Assembly (NCBI GenBank): GCA_946803715.1
Contig: CAMPET010000096.1
Location: 49,589 to 72,805, forward strand
DNA from: Beroe ovata
Lineage: Eukaryota > Ctenophora > Nuda > Beroida > Beroidae
DNA length: 23,217 nucleotides
Direction: 5' to 3'
In this document: one piece after another, positions 1 to 10,100 of the stretch
Numbering within the stretch: position 1 is the first letter of the stretch
Layout of the letters: every line of letters begins with the position of its first letter
Position numbers and translations under genes: made by a program
Notes under the pieces: model-generated
Seen by the model: the letters and a program-made list of their open reading frames with translations, nothing else
Told to the model about the DNA's origin: nothing
The model's database searches: none

Positions 1-78
1 TGTTTGTATGTGCCTGTGTGTGTTTGTATGTGCCTGTGTGTGTGCCTGTGTGTGTGCATGTGCGTAGGTTTGTGTGCC
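1..78. repeat. TG-rich simple repeat
   Basis: An imperfect TG repeat whose first 40 bases are two copies of a 20-bp unit (tgtttgtatgtgcctgtgtg). It is cut by the window start. Confidence 0.85.
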
Positions 79-738
79 GGCTTCCGGGTGAAAATCGACA
101 TATTAAGAGTATCAAATGCTCGTGATTATCAAGTTGTCAGGTGTCAGCATAATATATGACAAATATCACCAACTGTCAGTTCGAATATCCCCTAATTCAC
201 ACAAGCTCCACCGTATAGTATATCATAGTCGTTGTGGGACCGTTCGAATATGTCAATGCTACACATATGTCAAATCATCGATCTATTATTTCCTACGAAA
301 CCAATTCCTATCACGGGAAAACAATTTCCAGCACTTCCTCGAAACTACTTCGTTAAGCTACATGGCTGATCAATATCTATTCTGTTAAAGGGCCGTGGTA
401 TCACCGTTGATTACACGCGCGGCACTCCTTTTTCAAGCAGCCACCAGAAGTGTAACTAACCACTTGCAAGTAACAACGTTCAGTAACCGAGTTTTGTAAC
501 CACCGGATAACCAGATCATTACCTCAGGGGGAGGAAGGAATGGTCAATTTTTACAATAAAAAGTGGTGTAAATCGCTTCACGCTATAATTCCTTAACTGG
601 GGTTAAGGGGGTTAAAATCGCTCCCAATCCACCATATATCCGTCGGTTTTGTGACACTATATCTGTTCAATACTATCATTACAATTGTTGTTGTTGTGGT
701 TGTTGCTATGCGAAAGTGGTTCACTGAGTGGTTCACGC
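79..738. other. Non-coding stretch, no gene seen
   Basis: A 90-codon open frame starts at 116, but its composition is unlike protein, it has no recognisable motif and no matching splice sites, so I do not call it. I see nothing else in this stretch. Confidence 0.5.
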
Positions 739-763
739 CACTCACGATGGGCCATCGTGAGTG
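739..763. repeat. Near-perfect 25-bp palindrome
   Basis: Arms CACTCACGATGG (739-750) and CCATCGTGAGTG (752-763) are exact reverse complements around one base. It directly precedes a TG-rich tract. Confidence 0.85.
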
Positions 764-805
764 AGCGTCTCTGTTTGTCTGTGTGTTTGTCTGTTATACT
801 CAGTC

Positions 806-860
806 AGTGTGTGTGTGTGTGTGTGTGNTGTGTATGTGCCTGTGCCTGTGTGTGTGTTTG
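806..860. repeat. TG microsatellite with an unresolved base
   Basis: A (TG)n tract interrupted by an N at 828, followed by TGTGCC-type variants. The N suggests that the assembler could not settle the repeat length. Confidence 0.9.
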
Positions 861-1135
861 ACGTTTGTGAGCCACAAATCAAATATCCGCATACATGCAC
901 CACCCAGAATACATATTCACCCCCAATTCATTACTCCGAATGACCCCCAGCTCTCACCCCAGCAGGCACCTATAACGCTCGAAATGATCCTAGTTTAACA
1001 CAATCATGAATGAAATTAGTATTTGCACGCTGGTAGGTAGTACCTATCTGCAAACTCATATTGCACCATCCGGATGTGATTTTATAAGGGGAAATACATA
1101 GAAATTAGTGGAGCAGAGTCCAGTGAGTTCTTATC

Positions 1136-1310
1136 TCTCGTTACAATGCCTCGTAACAACCCTCGTTACAATCCCTCGTTACAAACCCTCGTAACAAACC
1201 CTCGTAACAACCTCTCGTTACAAGCCCTCGTTACAATCCCACGTTAAAATCCCTCGTTACAATACTTCGTTACAACCCCTCGTCATAATCCCTCGTTCCC
1301 TCGTTACAAT
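1136..1310. repeat. 13-bp minisatellite, unit about CCCTCGTTACAAT
   Basis: About fourteen imperfect copies of a 12-14 bp unit with consensus CCCTCGTTACAAT. Variants swap GTTACAA and GTAACAA, so the core is partly palindromic. The last copies are truncated (CCCTCGTTCCCTCG). No open frame runs through it convincingly. Confidence 0.9.
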
Positions 1311-2248
1311 CAGCTAATCGGACCATGCTAATATATATCCCCTGACCCCTCCCCATCTCGCATCCATTCCTCAACCTCTTCACATCCTCTCCTCAATGGT
1401 GGCGCCCTGCTCCAACAGCCACTACTCTCTAGAGAGTGTGGACAGTGTGGACGGTATACAGTTGTTTCAATAGTGGAAGTTTGATGTGGAATTAACGCCA
1501 TATATAAAAAACCATAACCCCTCGGCCCTCACTCGATTTGGTGTTGTTGCTGTTACGTGAAACCCATATCATAACACCCTCATGCAGTTTTTATTCGAGA
1601 TGGATATGTTTTAGCACTATATACTATCATTACAGAATGTACTAACCGCACGTTTTGTAGGCTCAACCTGTCCCCTCCCGTCCTGTTCTTCTCGTGGTAA
1701 CGCCCGTCCATTGTTGTCCTCGTCAGATGTTCCGATACCCAGAGGAGCAGCTTCGGCAACTGGCGAGCCTCTGAAAAACATGCGAGGGTGAGACAGTGAG
1801 ACCTGTCATCGGGCACATTGTCATACGCGTCCATTAATTGTTGTTAAGTGTGTCACAAAGTTTAGATATCGGGTTAAACAATTATAAACAATAAATTCTC
1901 TGATAACCGTAACAGTCCGAGTTATTATTGTTTGGCGTTTTTATTGATAGGTACGCACACATACACGCGAAGCTCAGGTTACGGTTAGCGATGAGGTTAG
2001 TGCTTCGTTTAGTGGGCTGCATCCGACCGGAAACGCATTTTTCGTGAGGGAAAGTGCATGGGGTTGAAATACCGTCACGACTCCAGAATTCCACCGTTTT
2101 CGACAGTGGAGCTAGAGAATTCCATCATTTTATAGAATTAATCATACTTCATTGCCAGTAAACACCACCAGGTACACGGTATGAGGGGGGGACACTTCAA
2201 TATTAAATCAGGGGCAGGCTGCTACACCTACATTTCATAGAGAAGAAT
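1311..2248. other. Non-coding stretch, no gene seen
   Basis: Short minus-strand open frames around 1580-1834 and 1882-2094 have no motif, no splice-site support and an unlikely composition. I see no gene here. Confidence 0.45.
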
Positions 2249-2286
2249 GTGTGTGTGTGTGTGTGTGTGTCTGTGTGTGTGTGTGC
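2249..2286. repeat. TG microsatellite
   Basis: An uninterrupted (TG)n run with one C substitution near 2271. Confidence 0.9.
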
Positions 2287-2831
2287 GTCTTCCTGTCTGT
2301 CCGTCTGTGAGCTTCTGTGACACTCTATTGTAGTAGTAGACACTGACTCTCTTATTGTCAGCATTTAAATGGAGCTCCTTGACTTCAATCACGGACCACG
2401 ATTTTAAATAATTAAGAATTGGTAATTATCAGTCTCTCACCTCTATTAACACCAGCTATAATTGATGATTAATTGAGGGTAATTATTGGCGGCATTGTTT
2501 AATCGAGGCGCATTCCTGACTGAGACACTCACCCATTCTATTTTCGTTGTCGCCATGGAATTGCTATGGTGACGACGAATTGCACTACCCTCCCTCACAC
2601 ACACACACAATCCCCCTATTAATACGAGCTGATGCACTTGTTCACTCCTGCAGTTTAACTCTAGTACCGACCAACTTCAACACATGCATTGTTTAAAACT
2701 GTGTGCTACTGTGTGGGAAATATAACACTGCACTTGCAGGTAAACAAACCCTTCGTCCAATCTTTGTCACTGTGTTTATAAAAACGCTATAATCCTTAGT
2801 GTTCGCAAAATTTACATCTCATTCCTAAGAG

Positions 2832-2870
2832 TTTTGAGATTTCAATGAGATCGCCATTGAAATCTCAAAA
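2832..2870. repeat. Perfect 16-bp-arm hairpin
   Basis: Left arm TTTTGAGATTTCAATG (2832-2847) and right arm CATTGAAATCTCAAAA (2855-2870) are exact reverse complements around a 7-nt loop. No gene contains it. It may be a foldback repeat or a structured-RNA element. Confidence 0.85.
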
Positions 2871-2945
2871 TTCCTTCCGCGTCATGCTGTCGTCTCTCGC
2901 ATAATTTCATTGAAGTGGCCCCACAATTTTGCCATGATTCTGGGT

Positions 2946-3025
2946 TGGTCTGAGCATTTCACCGCTACACGACACAATTATATTATGCCGATTTCAGAGC
3001 ATATTCAAACTTCATGCTCAGACCA
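2946..3025. repeat. 12-bp inverted repeat with 56-bp spacer
   Basis: TGGTCTGAGCAT at 2946-2957 is the exact reverse complement of ATGCTCAGACCA at 3014-3025. It lies about 75 bp after the 2832-2870 hairpin, so both may belong to one decayed foldback element. Confidence 0.75.
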
Positions 3026-3057
3026 CAGTGCTTCATGAGCGCATAATGGATTGCGCT

Positions 3058-3092
3058 CTGTCAACTTGTCAACTTGACAACTTGTCAACTTG
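3058..3092. repeat. Short CAACTTGT tandem repeat
   Basis: Four copies of an 8-9 bp CAACTTG(T/A) unit in a row, alternating GTCAACTT and GACAACTT. A looser copy follows near 3117. Confidence 0.7.
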
Positions 3093-3599
3093 CACGGCGA
3101 TCACTTGACGTGCTCTTGACAACTTCATGTTTTTAACTTCACCTATTAATTCAGTCCTGATATTTGCTGATGGTGGACGGGTGTGCTGGATATGATGTGT
3201 ATCACAAACAGTGCGAGTAAGTGTGACGTCACACTCTGAAATTCTCCTCCCAAATTTTATCTTATCTCTAATTATAACACACCTCGTTACAAGATCAAAT
3301 TCCCGAACGAGAGTAAATTTACGGGTCATTTTCCGGTACACCGATGCGCTGAGACCGCGGTTTTGATACCTTACTTACTTCAGTAGATTCCCATTTTAGT
3401 TTTTGCCATAGGTGAGTAAAATTGTGACCAGATCCCGCCAAAATATGCTCATATTATTGAAAGTGAATCCATTAAGACATCAAGATGATAGATATGCATT
3501 TATTCATCATCATGAGCAATTATAATATAGCTCAATAGTTTATGTTCTGCATTCGTGCGTCAATACCCGACACACATGCCCATAATACTACTCAACTTT

Positions 3600-3643
3600 C
3601 ACTTTCTGGCCGCATATATAAACAGTATCACTTTCTGGCCGCA
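3600..3643. repeat. Duplicated CACTTTCTGGCCGCA, 29-bp period
   Basis: The 15-mer CACTTTCTGGCCGCA occurs exactly at 3600-3614 and again at 3629-3643. Between the copies lies a TATATAAA-like string. It could be two tandem protein-binding sites or a minimal tandem duplication. Confidence 0.7.
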
Positions 3644-3792
3644 GTATCGCACACTTAGAGCTAAATCCAAAGTGAGCAATCGCGATCATTCGACGGTGTT
3701 TCAACTCGACAACTCATGTAGCCTAGGTAAATAAAGAATAATTCTCGATGGTTCATAATCCTTGGTATTCACGTCGTCTGTCTAATTGTTTA

Positions 3793-4257
3793 CACTCAGT
3801 TTTTTTATAAGAAACTTATTGAAATCCTAGGCTAGAGGTTTCTTATTTTTCCGCGATTTTGAGCCTACAAGTTTCTTAACTGGTTTCTTATTTCTGTATC
3901 CTATGCCATTTTTCGAAACTCACTTGGGTCAACATAGTTGTACGAATTAGTAGTCTTTACAGTTTACCAAAGATGTCGATCAGAAGTGGCAGATGTGTGG
4001 TATTCGGATAAAAATGAAGGGGCGGGGGTCTGGGGGCGCAGCCCCCAGAAGCCAGACGTTTTCTGTTGATAGAATTATCGTTGTACTAGGATTCTGTACA
4101 CAAATTTGAGAAATTGAGGCTCAAAGTTTCTTAGTTTCTTAATTGTAAATCAACGGAGTTTCTTAATTTTTCCAGAATTCTAGGCTAAGTTTCTTAAATT
4201 TTCGGAAATCCTAGGCTCAGTTTCTTATAGAGAGTTTCTTATAGAAAAAACTGAGTG
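3793..4257. mobile_element. Probable non-autonomous MITE with terminal inverted repeats
   Basis: The left end CACTCAGTTTTTTTATAAGA is mirrored at the right end by AAAAAACTGAGTG preceded by copies of TTTCTTATAG. The terminal inverted repeats are thus about 20 bp with small differences. Subterminal regions carry at least eight copies of AGTTTCTTA or close variants, plus paired AATCCTAGGCT motifs at both ends, typical of transposase-binding arrays. The middle holds a G-rich hairpin at 4030-4048. There is no transposase frame. I could not identify a clean target-site duplication, so superfamily is undecided. Confidence 0.65.
4030..4048. repeat. GC-rich hairpin inside the MITE
   Basis: CTGGGGGC (4030-4037) pairs exactly with GCCCCCAG (4041-4048) across a 3-nt loop. 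It sits in an otherwise AT-rich element and is preceded by a G-rich string. Confidence 0.75.
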
Positions 4258-4968
4258 AATTCTATCATTCATGATCACTTGCCAGTTTAAGTTCATCGCT
4301 CTAGGTTTGTCATTCTGGAGAAGTTCATATCTGGATAATGAGATAAAAACGCGTCTAAAGGAAGGAGACCAGAATAGATCCTCCCTGTATGACATTGGCT
4401 CTACAGTGCAGCCGTATTGTAGTAGTGAGTATGTGATCAAATCATCCAGTGATTTGTGTGAGAGCTGTTGCTTTGTGTTGCGATTAAAGAGGGGGACCTT
4501 GGCCGTGGGAACAAGACGACCCGGGCTGTAACCATATTAAAATTTGGTAGTTTATGAGCAGTTAAACACCGTACACAGCTACCACCATATTGTATGCTTG
4601 TCATGTGATATATACCCGACCAATGGCCTTGCCGCGATCGTGATCACACTTATACGATGATTGTCCAATTCATCTGGAATGACCTAGAACACCAAGTGTT
4701 CTTCCCACAATCATACAGAGTTTCTGCATTGCGCGTACCTCATATGATATCGAGATACGGGTAATTATACGACCTCTCGAGAGTAAACAAGTGGAGATCC
4801 TCTAGAATCACGCACTTCTAGCTGGTAGTCACATACTGTGCGGCTCTTCATTCTAGCATCAAGCCGGACACTCTGAGTACACCACTCATTCAGCTTGTGA
4901 CACTATTCTTTCCTTTTGAAGTATATCTTTTCGTTAACCACATTTTAACCTCATTCACAATAACAGCT
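4258..4968. other. Upstream region of the GPCR gene, no coding exon recognised
   Basis: Short overlapping open frames on both strands near 4225-4531 are mutually exclusive and have no motif. This stretch probably holds the promoter and any 5' untranslated exon of the downstream GPCR, but I cannot place either. Confidence 0.4.
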
Positions 4969-4980
4969 CCTCCTCCTCAG
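4964..4980 (+). promoter_or_regulatory. Candidate 3' splice site in the GPCR 5' UTR
   Basis: A pyrimidine-rich run (CTCCTCCTCCTCAG) ends in AG at 4980, five bases before the GPCR start codon. This is a good acceptor, and intronless GPCR coding regions often have an upstream untranslated exon. The matching donor was not identified. Confidence 0.4.
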
Positions 4981-4985
4981 CAGGA

Positions 4986-6116
4986 ATGTCACTCATCCCA
5001 ATGTTGACACCTGACAACAGCACGATAGTGGAAACAGCAGTCCCCGACAACATCTCCTACACCGACACCCCCTTCCAGCAGACCTTCATCCCGGAGGTGG
5101 ACATTCTCCTGGGCGTGGTCTGCAGTCTGTGTGTGGTTGTCGGTATCCCTGGCAACCTGTTGTCAATGTGGTACTTCAAACAGAAAATACGGGAAGGCAA
5201 GAAGAAGGGGAGTAACGAGTTTTTCGGGTACCTCTACATCGCTATCTCCCTCACGGACTTTGTGATATGCGTCACGATTGTGCCCGTGGCGGAAGCATTT
5301 ATCAATGGCCGAAACTCCGCCCTGTTCGAGGACAGTTGTTTCTGTACGGTGTGGGGTGTTATCTGGGAAATAATACCGTTCTACTCAGTGTTCCTGGTCG
5401 GAGTGCTGAGTATTTCCCGCCTCTTCACCCTCTTCCGCCCTCACAAGATTCTCAGTACGAAGTTGCTGTTTGGCTGGCTGATAGGCTACCTCACTGGCCT
5501 TGTCCTCAGTAAGACAGTCCCTCTAATGATGCGAATATCCACAGTCAAGTACTTTAGAAATACCATGTACTGTTTTCTTCTACCAGACGCTGAATCCGTA
5601 TACTGGGCGTTTAGTATAGCGTGCAGCATAGCTCTGCTAGCCGCACCTATACTACCCATCATAGCCACGTGTGTGGCGCTCATCTACAAACTCACATCCA
5701 CCCGACTTCCAGCCTCCACGCAGTTCAATCAGAAACGGCGCGGCGCCATGACAAAGCAGGCGCGCGCCACCAAAACCATCATCATCGTGACACTAGTGTA
5801 CGTGCTCTACAACATCCCGGTGTTTGTGAAGTTCGTCCACCACCTGCAGTACGTGATCAGACATACGAGTAATGCGGAGTATGACTACAAGAAAGCGTAC
5901 AACACCATCCTGCTCTATTGGTACGGGTGGGTGTTGACGTATACGGTGTGCGTGGTCCTGAATTCCACCACTAACCCAGTGGTCTACCTGTGCAGGATGG
6001 AGGGGTATAAGAACTATCTAACTAATCTGTTTGGGAGTCGGAGCAGCCTACATAACTCGGGAACGAGTATCAGAATAAAGAATGGTGAACTCAAGGCAAT
6101 AGTCAGCCCATTGTAG
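4986..6116 (+). CDS. Rhodopsin-like (class A) orphan G-protein-coupled receptor, single exon
   Basis: A complete 376-residue seven-transmembrane receptor in one exon, expected in the plasma membrane and coupled to heterotrimeric G proteins. Segments are at about residues 40-62, 82-104, 120-146, 158-180, 206-234, 262-288 and 308-336. Class A landmarks are visible: GN at 56-57 (TM1), LTD at 89-91 (TM2), W164 (TM4), P224 (TM5), P278 (TM6) and NPVVY at 330-334 (TM7). A likely disulfide joins C118 or C120 to C196. N11 and N22 are potential N-glycosylation sites in the short extracellular N-terminus. The DRY site at the end of TM3 reads SRL (144-146) and TM6 has YNIP instead of CWxP. Loop 3 is short and basic (KRRGAMTKQARATK). 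The ligand cannot be inferred. Start chosen as the first Met; Met6 is an alternative. It resembles lineage-expanded orphan receptors of cnidarians and sponges. Confidence 0.93.
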   Translation: MSLIPMLTPDNSTIVETAVPDNISYTDTPFQQTFIPEVDILLGVVCSLCVVVGIPGNLLSMWYFKQKIREGKKKGSNEFFGYLYIAISLTDFVICVTIVPVAEAFINGRNSALFEDSCFCTVWGVIWEIIPFYSVFLVGVLSISRLFTLFRPHKILSTKLLFGWLIGYLTGLVLSKTVPLMMRISTVKYFRNTMYCFLLPDAESVYWAFSIACSIALLAAPILPIIATCVALIYKLTSTRLPASTQFNQKRRGAMTKQARATKTIIIVTLVYVLYNIPVFVKFVHHLQYVIRHTSNAEYDYKKAYNTILLYWYGWVLTYTVCVVLNSTTNPVVYLCRMEGYKNYLTNLFGSRSSLHNSGTSIRIKNGELKAIVSPL

Positions 6117-6136
6117 TTTACAGACCTAAGACTGTG

Positions 6137-6150
6137 GTTACCATGGTAAC
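6137..6150. promoter_or_regulatory. Perfect 14-bp palindrome resembling an RFX X-box
   Basis: GTTACCATGGTAAC is a perfect palindrome fitting the RFX-factor X-box consensus (RYYNYY, 1-3 bases, RRNRAC). It is 21 bp past the GPCR stop, an unusual place for an enhancer. The identical 14-mer recurs at 6877. It may instead be a common genomic repeat motif. Confidence 0.4.
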
Positions 6151-6359
6151 TCCAGACCCTAAGATCATGCGTATCTTTGTTTTTTTGTAATTTAACTCGC
6201 TCATATTTGAGCCGAATAATAACTCAGTTAGATGTATCAGTCACACCTTGCATTTTCCGCTTGGAATATGGGCCGTGAATTGTGATGCATGTATGTGTTT
6301 GTGCTATGTGTTTGAATGTTATTTCGCCACGAAAACTTATCTCGTCGATTTTTTACTCG

Positions 6360-6381
6360 AATAAACCATTTCACCAATAAA
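6360..6381 (+). terminator. Polyadenylation signals for the GPCR gene
   Basis: Two AATAAA hexamers, at 6360-6365 and 6376-6381, lie about 245-265 bp past the GPCR stop. They are followed by a G-rich then T-rich sequence around 6393. Together they give a plausible short 3' UTR. Confidence 0.6.
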
Positions 6382-6399
6382 TAATGCACAAGAGGGGGG

Positions 6400-7137
6400 G
6401 TTATAATACCGACATATCAACCTAAAGTGACTGATCAGTTAAACCGATAAATATAACGGTTATCGGCTGTTCTTCTAGTGTGAAATTAGATTAAATATCA
6501 TGTCTGTGAATCATTCAAATGATATAGCGAATTCGTTTGTCATTTATCATTTCGAGACGCTATCACTACTGCTCCCTAGCATATGAGTTGAGTGAGAATG
6601 ATCCACTGAAAGATAATTTGACTCATAAGCAATGATAAACGGGGAATCGTAATATCCTAAACCTAGTATTATAAAATCGTGACTGTGACGTCGAATTAAT
6701 AACCAGCGCGCATAACCACCTCAACACCTTTACTTTCTAATGTATCACCACTGTGGTCACGATCGGTAACGGTTGACTAGCGGATAACTAGATATAGTTA
6801 CACAGTATCATGGATAGCTAGCGTGCTATAAAGGCAGATGTTATACCAGCAGCGATACTATGGCAACTGCTAGCTAGTTACCATGGTAACCAGCTTAGGA
6901 GACATGGTATGTCTACAGCTCACCTGGCAGAGGCTGCACCAGGACGCATGACGTATAACCCAGGCGGGAGTGGCAGGTTCTGTGATCCCCCACCCAGTGG
7001 CTTACTCTGAAAAGTGCAAATAGATGACATTGTTGAGCTGCACTACTTGGCTGCTGATGTAAACTTTAACTATAGGACCAGGCTACGTAATGAGTACTTA
7101 GAGAGGCACTATGATAAGCGATTGCAGCATTGTGACG
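6400..7137. other. Intergenic region between two convergent genes
   Basis: This lies between the GPCR 3' end and the stop codon of the minus-strand gene, and should contain the latter's 3' UTR. I found no clear minus-strand AATAAA. It holds the X-box-like palindrome at 6877-6890 and a half-match (CTATGGCAAC) just before it. Confidence 0.5.
6877..6890. promoter_or_regulatory. Second copy of the X-box-like palindrome
   Basis: GTTACCATGGTAAC again, identical to 6137-6150. A related half-site (ACTATGGCAAC) lies about 15 bp upstream, so two RFX-like half-sites cluster here. Function is inferred only. Confidence 0.4.
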
Positions 7138-10100
7138 TCAGAATGTCTCATCTACCTCTAACGTGAACGCTCCGGAACCCTGAGGAACATTCTGGACGGG
7201 CCCCAGGTAATCGAAGGGCAGATTCTCATTGAGTCCTTTGTCAGTTTCCACACTTCCATACAACTCGCCGACATATACCTGAATAGAAGCGAGCATGTGT
7301 GCAAGCGGTGTCAATACTACGGAAACTGGTGGCGTCAAGAAAACACAGTGGTGATGTCAATTACATATTGTGTCAGCAACATGTGTCAACACATCTCACC
7401 TGTTCCCTCTCATCAACATACACAGCTGGCAGACTTCTCCCACTATCCCTTCCCTCCTCTCTTACCCTCCTACCCAGCGCTGCCCTCTGATCGGCGCTGC
7501 TCTCGTCACACAACATCGCCAGTTCCGGTTCTGCCGCGTCCGGAGACCACTCCGACATGTAGTCTGCGGTGAGTCGGGCGAGTGTCAAAAAGGATGTAAG
7601 GAGATGTGTCAGAGTTAAGATACAAAGAGTTGCTAAAACTGAATGTATGAAGGAAGAGAAGTGAGAGAAATTGCGAGTGCGGCGAATTTGAGATGGAAAT
7701 CAAGAAAGAGGCTTGAAGTGTGGATTACCATCGTAGTGTAGCATGTCTTCTCCCATAGAGCCCCTATCTCGTGCGTTCTGCCAACCTGGCTGTTTGGCTG
7801 GCACTGGCCCACGTGGTGCACGTTCACCAAAGGGGGCAACACTGTTCGCTGAGGATGTAGCTGGCATCGTCTGACCACCTGCTCTGTGCTTTGGAGCAGG
7901 GTAGGGCGATACTCTAAGTGGGGCATAGAGGTGTAAGTGGCTTCCCATATAGTGAGAAACTTGAAATATTTCCGTATTCAATAACTAGAATCTCTAGCCT
8001 TCAACTAAACACTTCCCGATCTACTCTACGGCTATATCTCACCGGTTTGTTGCGGAGTATCTAGCTCCCCCCGAGAGTGGTCTAGCTCTCCCGTCTCCAT
8101 GGAGACGGGGGTTAGCTGCTTCACGTGTGTTGGGCGGAGGCAGCGATGACCCTTCCTCTGGGGACATCCATTGTACCTCGAGTGGGGGCAGTTTGGACTT
8201 CTTCCCGTGTCGGTCATCTGGCCAGGAAGAGAGTGGTTATATAGGGGGAGGGGGGGTAGAGAGAGAATGTGAACTTGAGAGAAGTTAGCACGTGGTTTTG
8301 GGGGGGCGTGAGGGAGAGAGAATGAACCGGTGAACGAAACTGAGATGAAACTTACGCAGTCCAACAAGAACGTCGTCCAGTGAGATATCACCAATAGCGA
8401 TTTCGGGATCTCCTCTACCTAGGAAACTAGCTTATCAGCGGGGATGTTACACGGATGGGGATGCAGCGAGATATCCATGTTTCGGCGTTTTGAGCAGCAT
8501 AGCGGTTAGGATAACTGTCAGTTACCCATCGTAATAATCATAGGTATATATGTGTTTGACGTGACGGAGTGAGTGATAGTGCGATCACGCATACACACAC
8601 TCGCTCACACTTATCACACATCATGATAATTATAGCCCCAGGTGTCCATATTCAGTTTCTCTACTCACTGATATGACGGCGATTCTCCTTCAGAAAGTGA
8701 ATGTCCATGTCCATTGCACTTCGGTAGAATGTCTTTGGGAGATCCTGGAAAGATGTCAGGGTGGAATGGCCGATTTTCGTCAAATTTGAACCCTTATCTG
8801 ATCTTATTATGACAATTCGCTCTCTCTCTCACCTCCATAAGGCTGAGTTTCTCCCCTTTCTTTGATTTATCCATCGTCTCTTTCCTATAGGCATTGACAC
8901 TGTTCACGAAATTCCCCATCTTGTTCCATTCCTCTGCAGTTTTGGGCTGCCTCTGTGACCCTCCTATTAACGAACGATGATGAGCATGTGATTAAGAAAC
9001 AAGTCACGAAAAACTCGTCACTGGAGTTATGCATAGTATTCTGCAGCTCACCCGTCGCAACTTTGGGCAGAGCAGGGACATCAGATGATTTCGGAATTTC
9101 CAGAGACCCAGATCCCCTGAGACTCAGACTGTTGCCATCCAGTGCTATCTTGTTGAGGCGGGGCGATATCGCTCCCTGCCTCGGTCTTCCTTCGTTTTTC
9201 TGAGAAAACTGAATGGAATGACTTTAGTATCCTAACAAAAATGGCACACAAAGATAACAAGTTTCGGTCCCTCGTTCCACACCCTAGTTGAGTATAACGA
9301 GATCTCTTCACTGATAACATACCTGTACGATTGGAGGGAGTTTATTGAGGTCGGCAGGGGTCGGCACCGTTTCCTTGACAACCACAGGACCCTCAAACTG
9401 CTCCTCGTCCTCTGGTGGTTCCGCCATTTCCGGCAACGGGTCTGGGGGAAACAAGAATATACTTGATAGATACACAACTTCGTTCTCTATTCAGCAAGTT
9501 CAAGAAATCCTTGCGAACCAAAATAATACCTTACTACAGTTCAAACCTCTGACGGGCAGGGTAATATTCTTGACAGCTGGGTCTAGGCCGGCAGAAGGCG
9601 TGGCCCGTGGTCTGAGAGACGAGTTTAGCTTGATATGCCGGGTGAGAGAGTTGAGATAGTGGTTTGGTAGGTGACCAGGCTGTACTGCGATATCTCTGTC
9701 TGTCTGGAATCGGCCTCGTATGAAGTTCAGACTGTATTCGCCCTGCGGGTTGAGAGGCACTATAACACAGAGAAAGAGGGGTATATGTGAAGTGTTTGCG
9801 ATAGAGAATGTCAAACATGGTAAACCTGAGAAACGACATTGTTAACGATAGCCACGTCTCACTCAGGATAGATACCCACGATACAGAAAAGTCTCACGAC
9901 ATCATGATCACTTTTCAAACAATGAATGAACTTTCTATACTCAATCGTTAAGTGCTTAATGAAATCCAGTGCATTAGACAGACTCAAAGATCCATAGTAA
10001 AATTTTCAGAAGCTATCACTTAGAGTTAGTGAGTGGTCAAGTGTTGTTCTATAGTACCTTTTGTTTTCATCATTTTAAAATTGAAACACGCACTTATCAT

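Noticed and set aside
116-388. 90-codon plus-strand open frame
   Set aside because: No domain, no splice or start context and a composition typical of chance AT-rich frames.
1136-1310. CRISPR array
   Set aside because: Units are only 12-14 bp with no unique spacers and the context is eukaryotic; it is a minisatellite.
2560-2573. X-box-like ATTGCTATGGTGAC
   Set aside because: It fits only the degenerate pattern, which I expect to match many times by chance, and no gene start is nearby.
3069-3341. 90-codon minus-strand open frame
   Set aside because: No motif, no splice support, and its end runs through the CAACTTGT tandem repeat.
5267-5872. Other-frame and antisense open frames inside the GPCR
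   Set aside because: They are shadows of the GPCR coding frame, which alone has transmembrane segments and receptor motifs.
7297-7618. Plus-strand open frames opposite the last exons of the minus-strand gene
   Set aside because: The minus strand has consistent splice sites and phases here; the plus frames do not.
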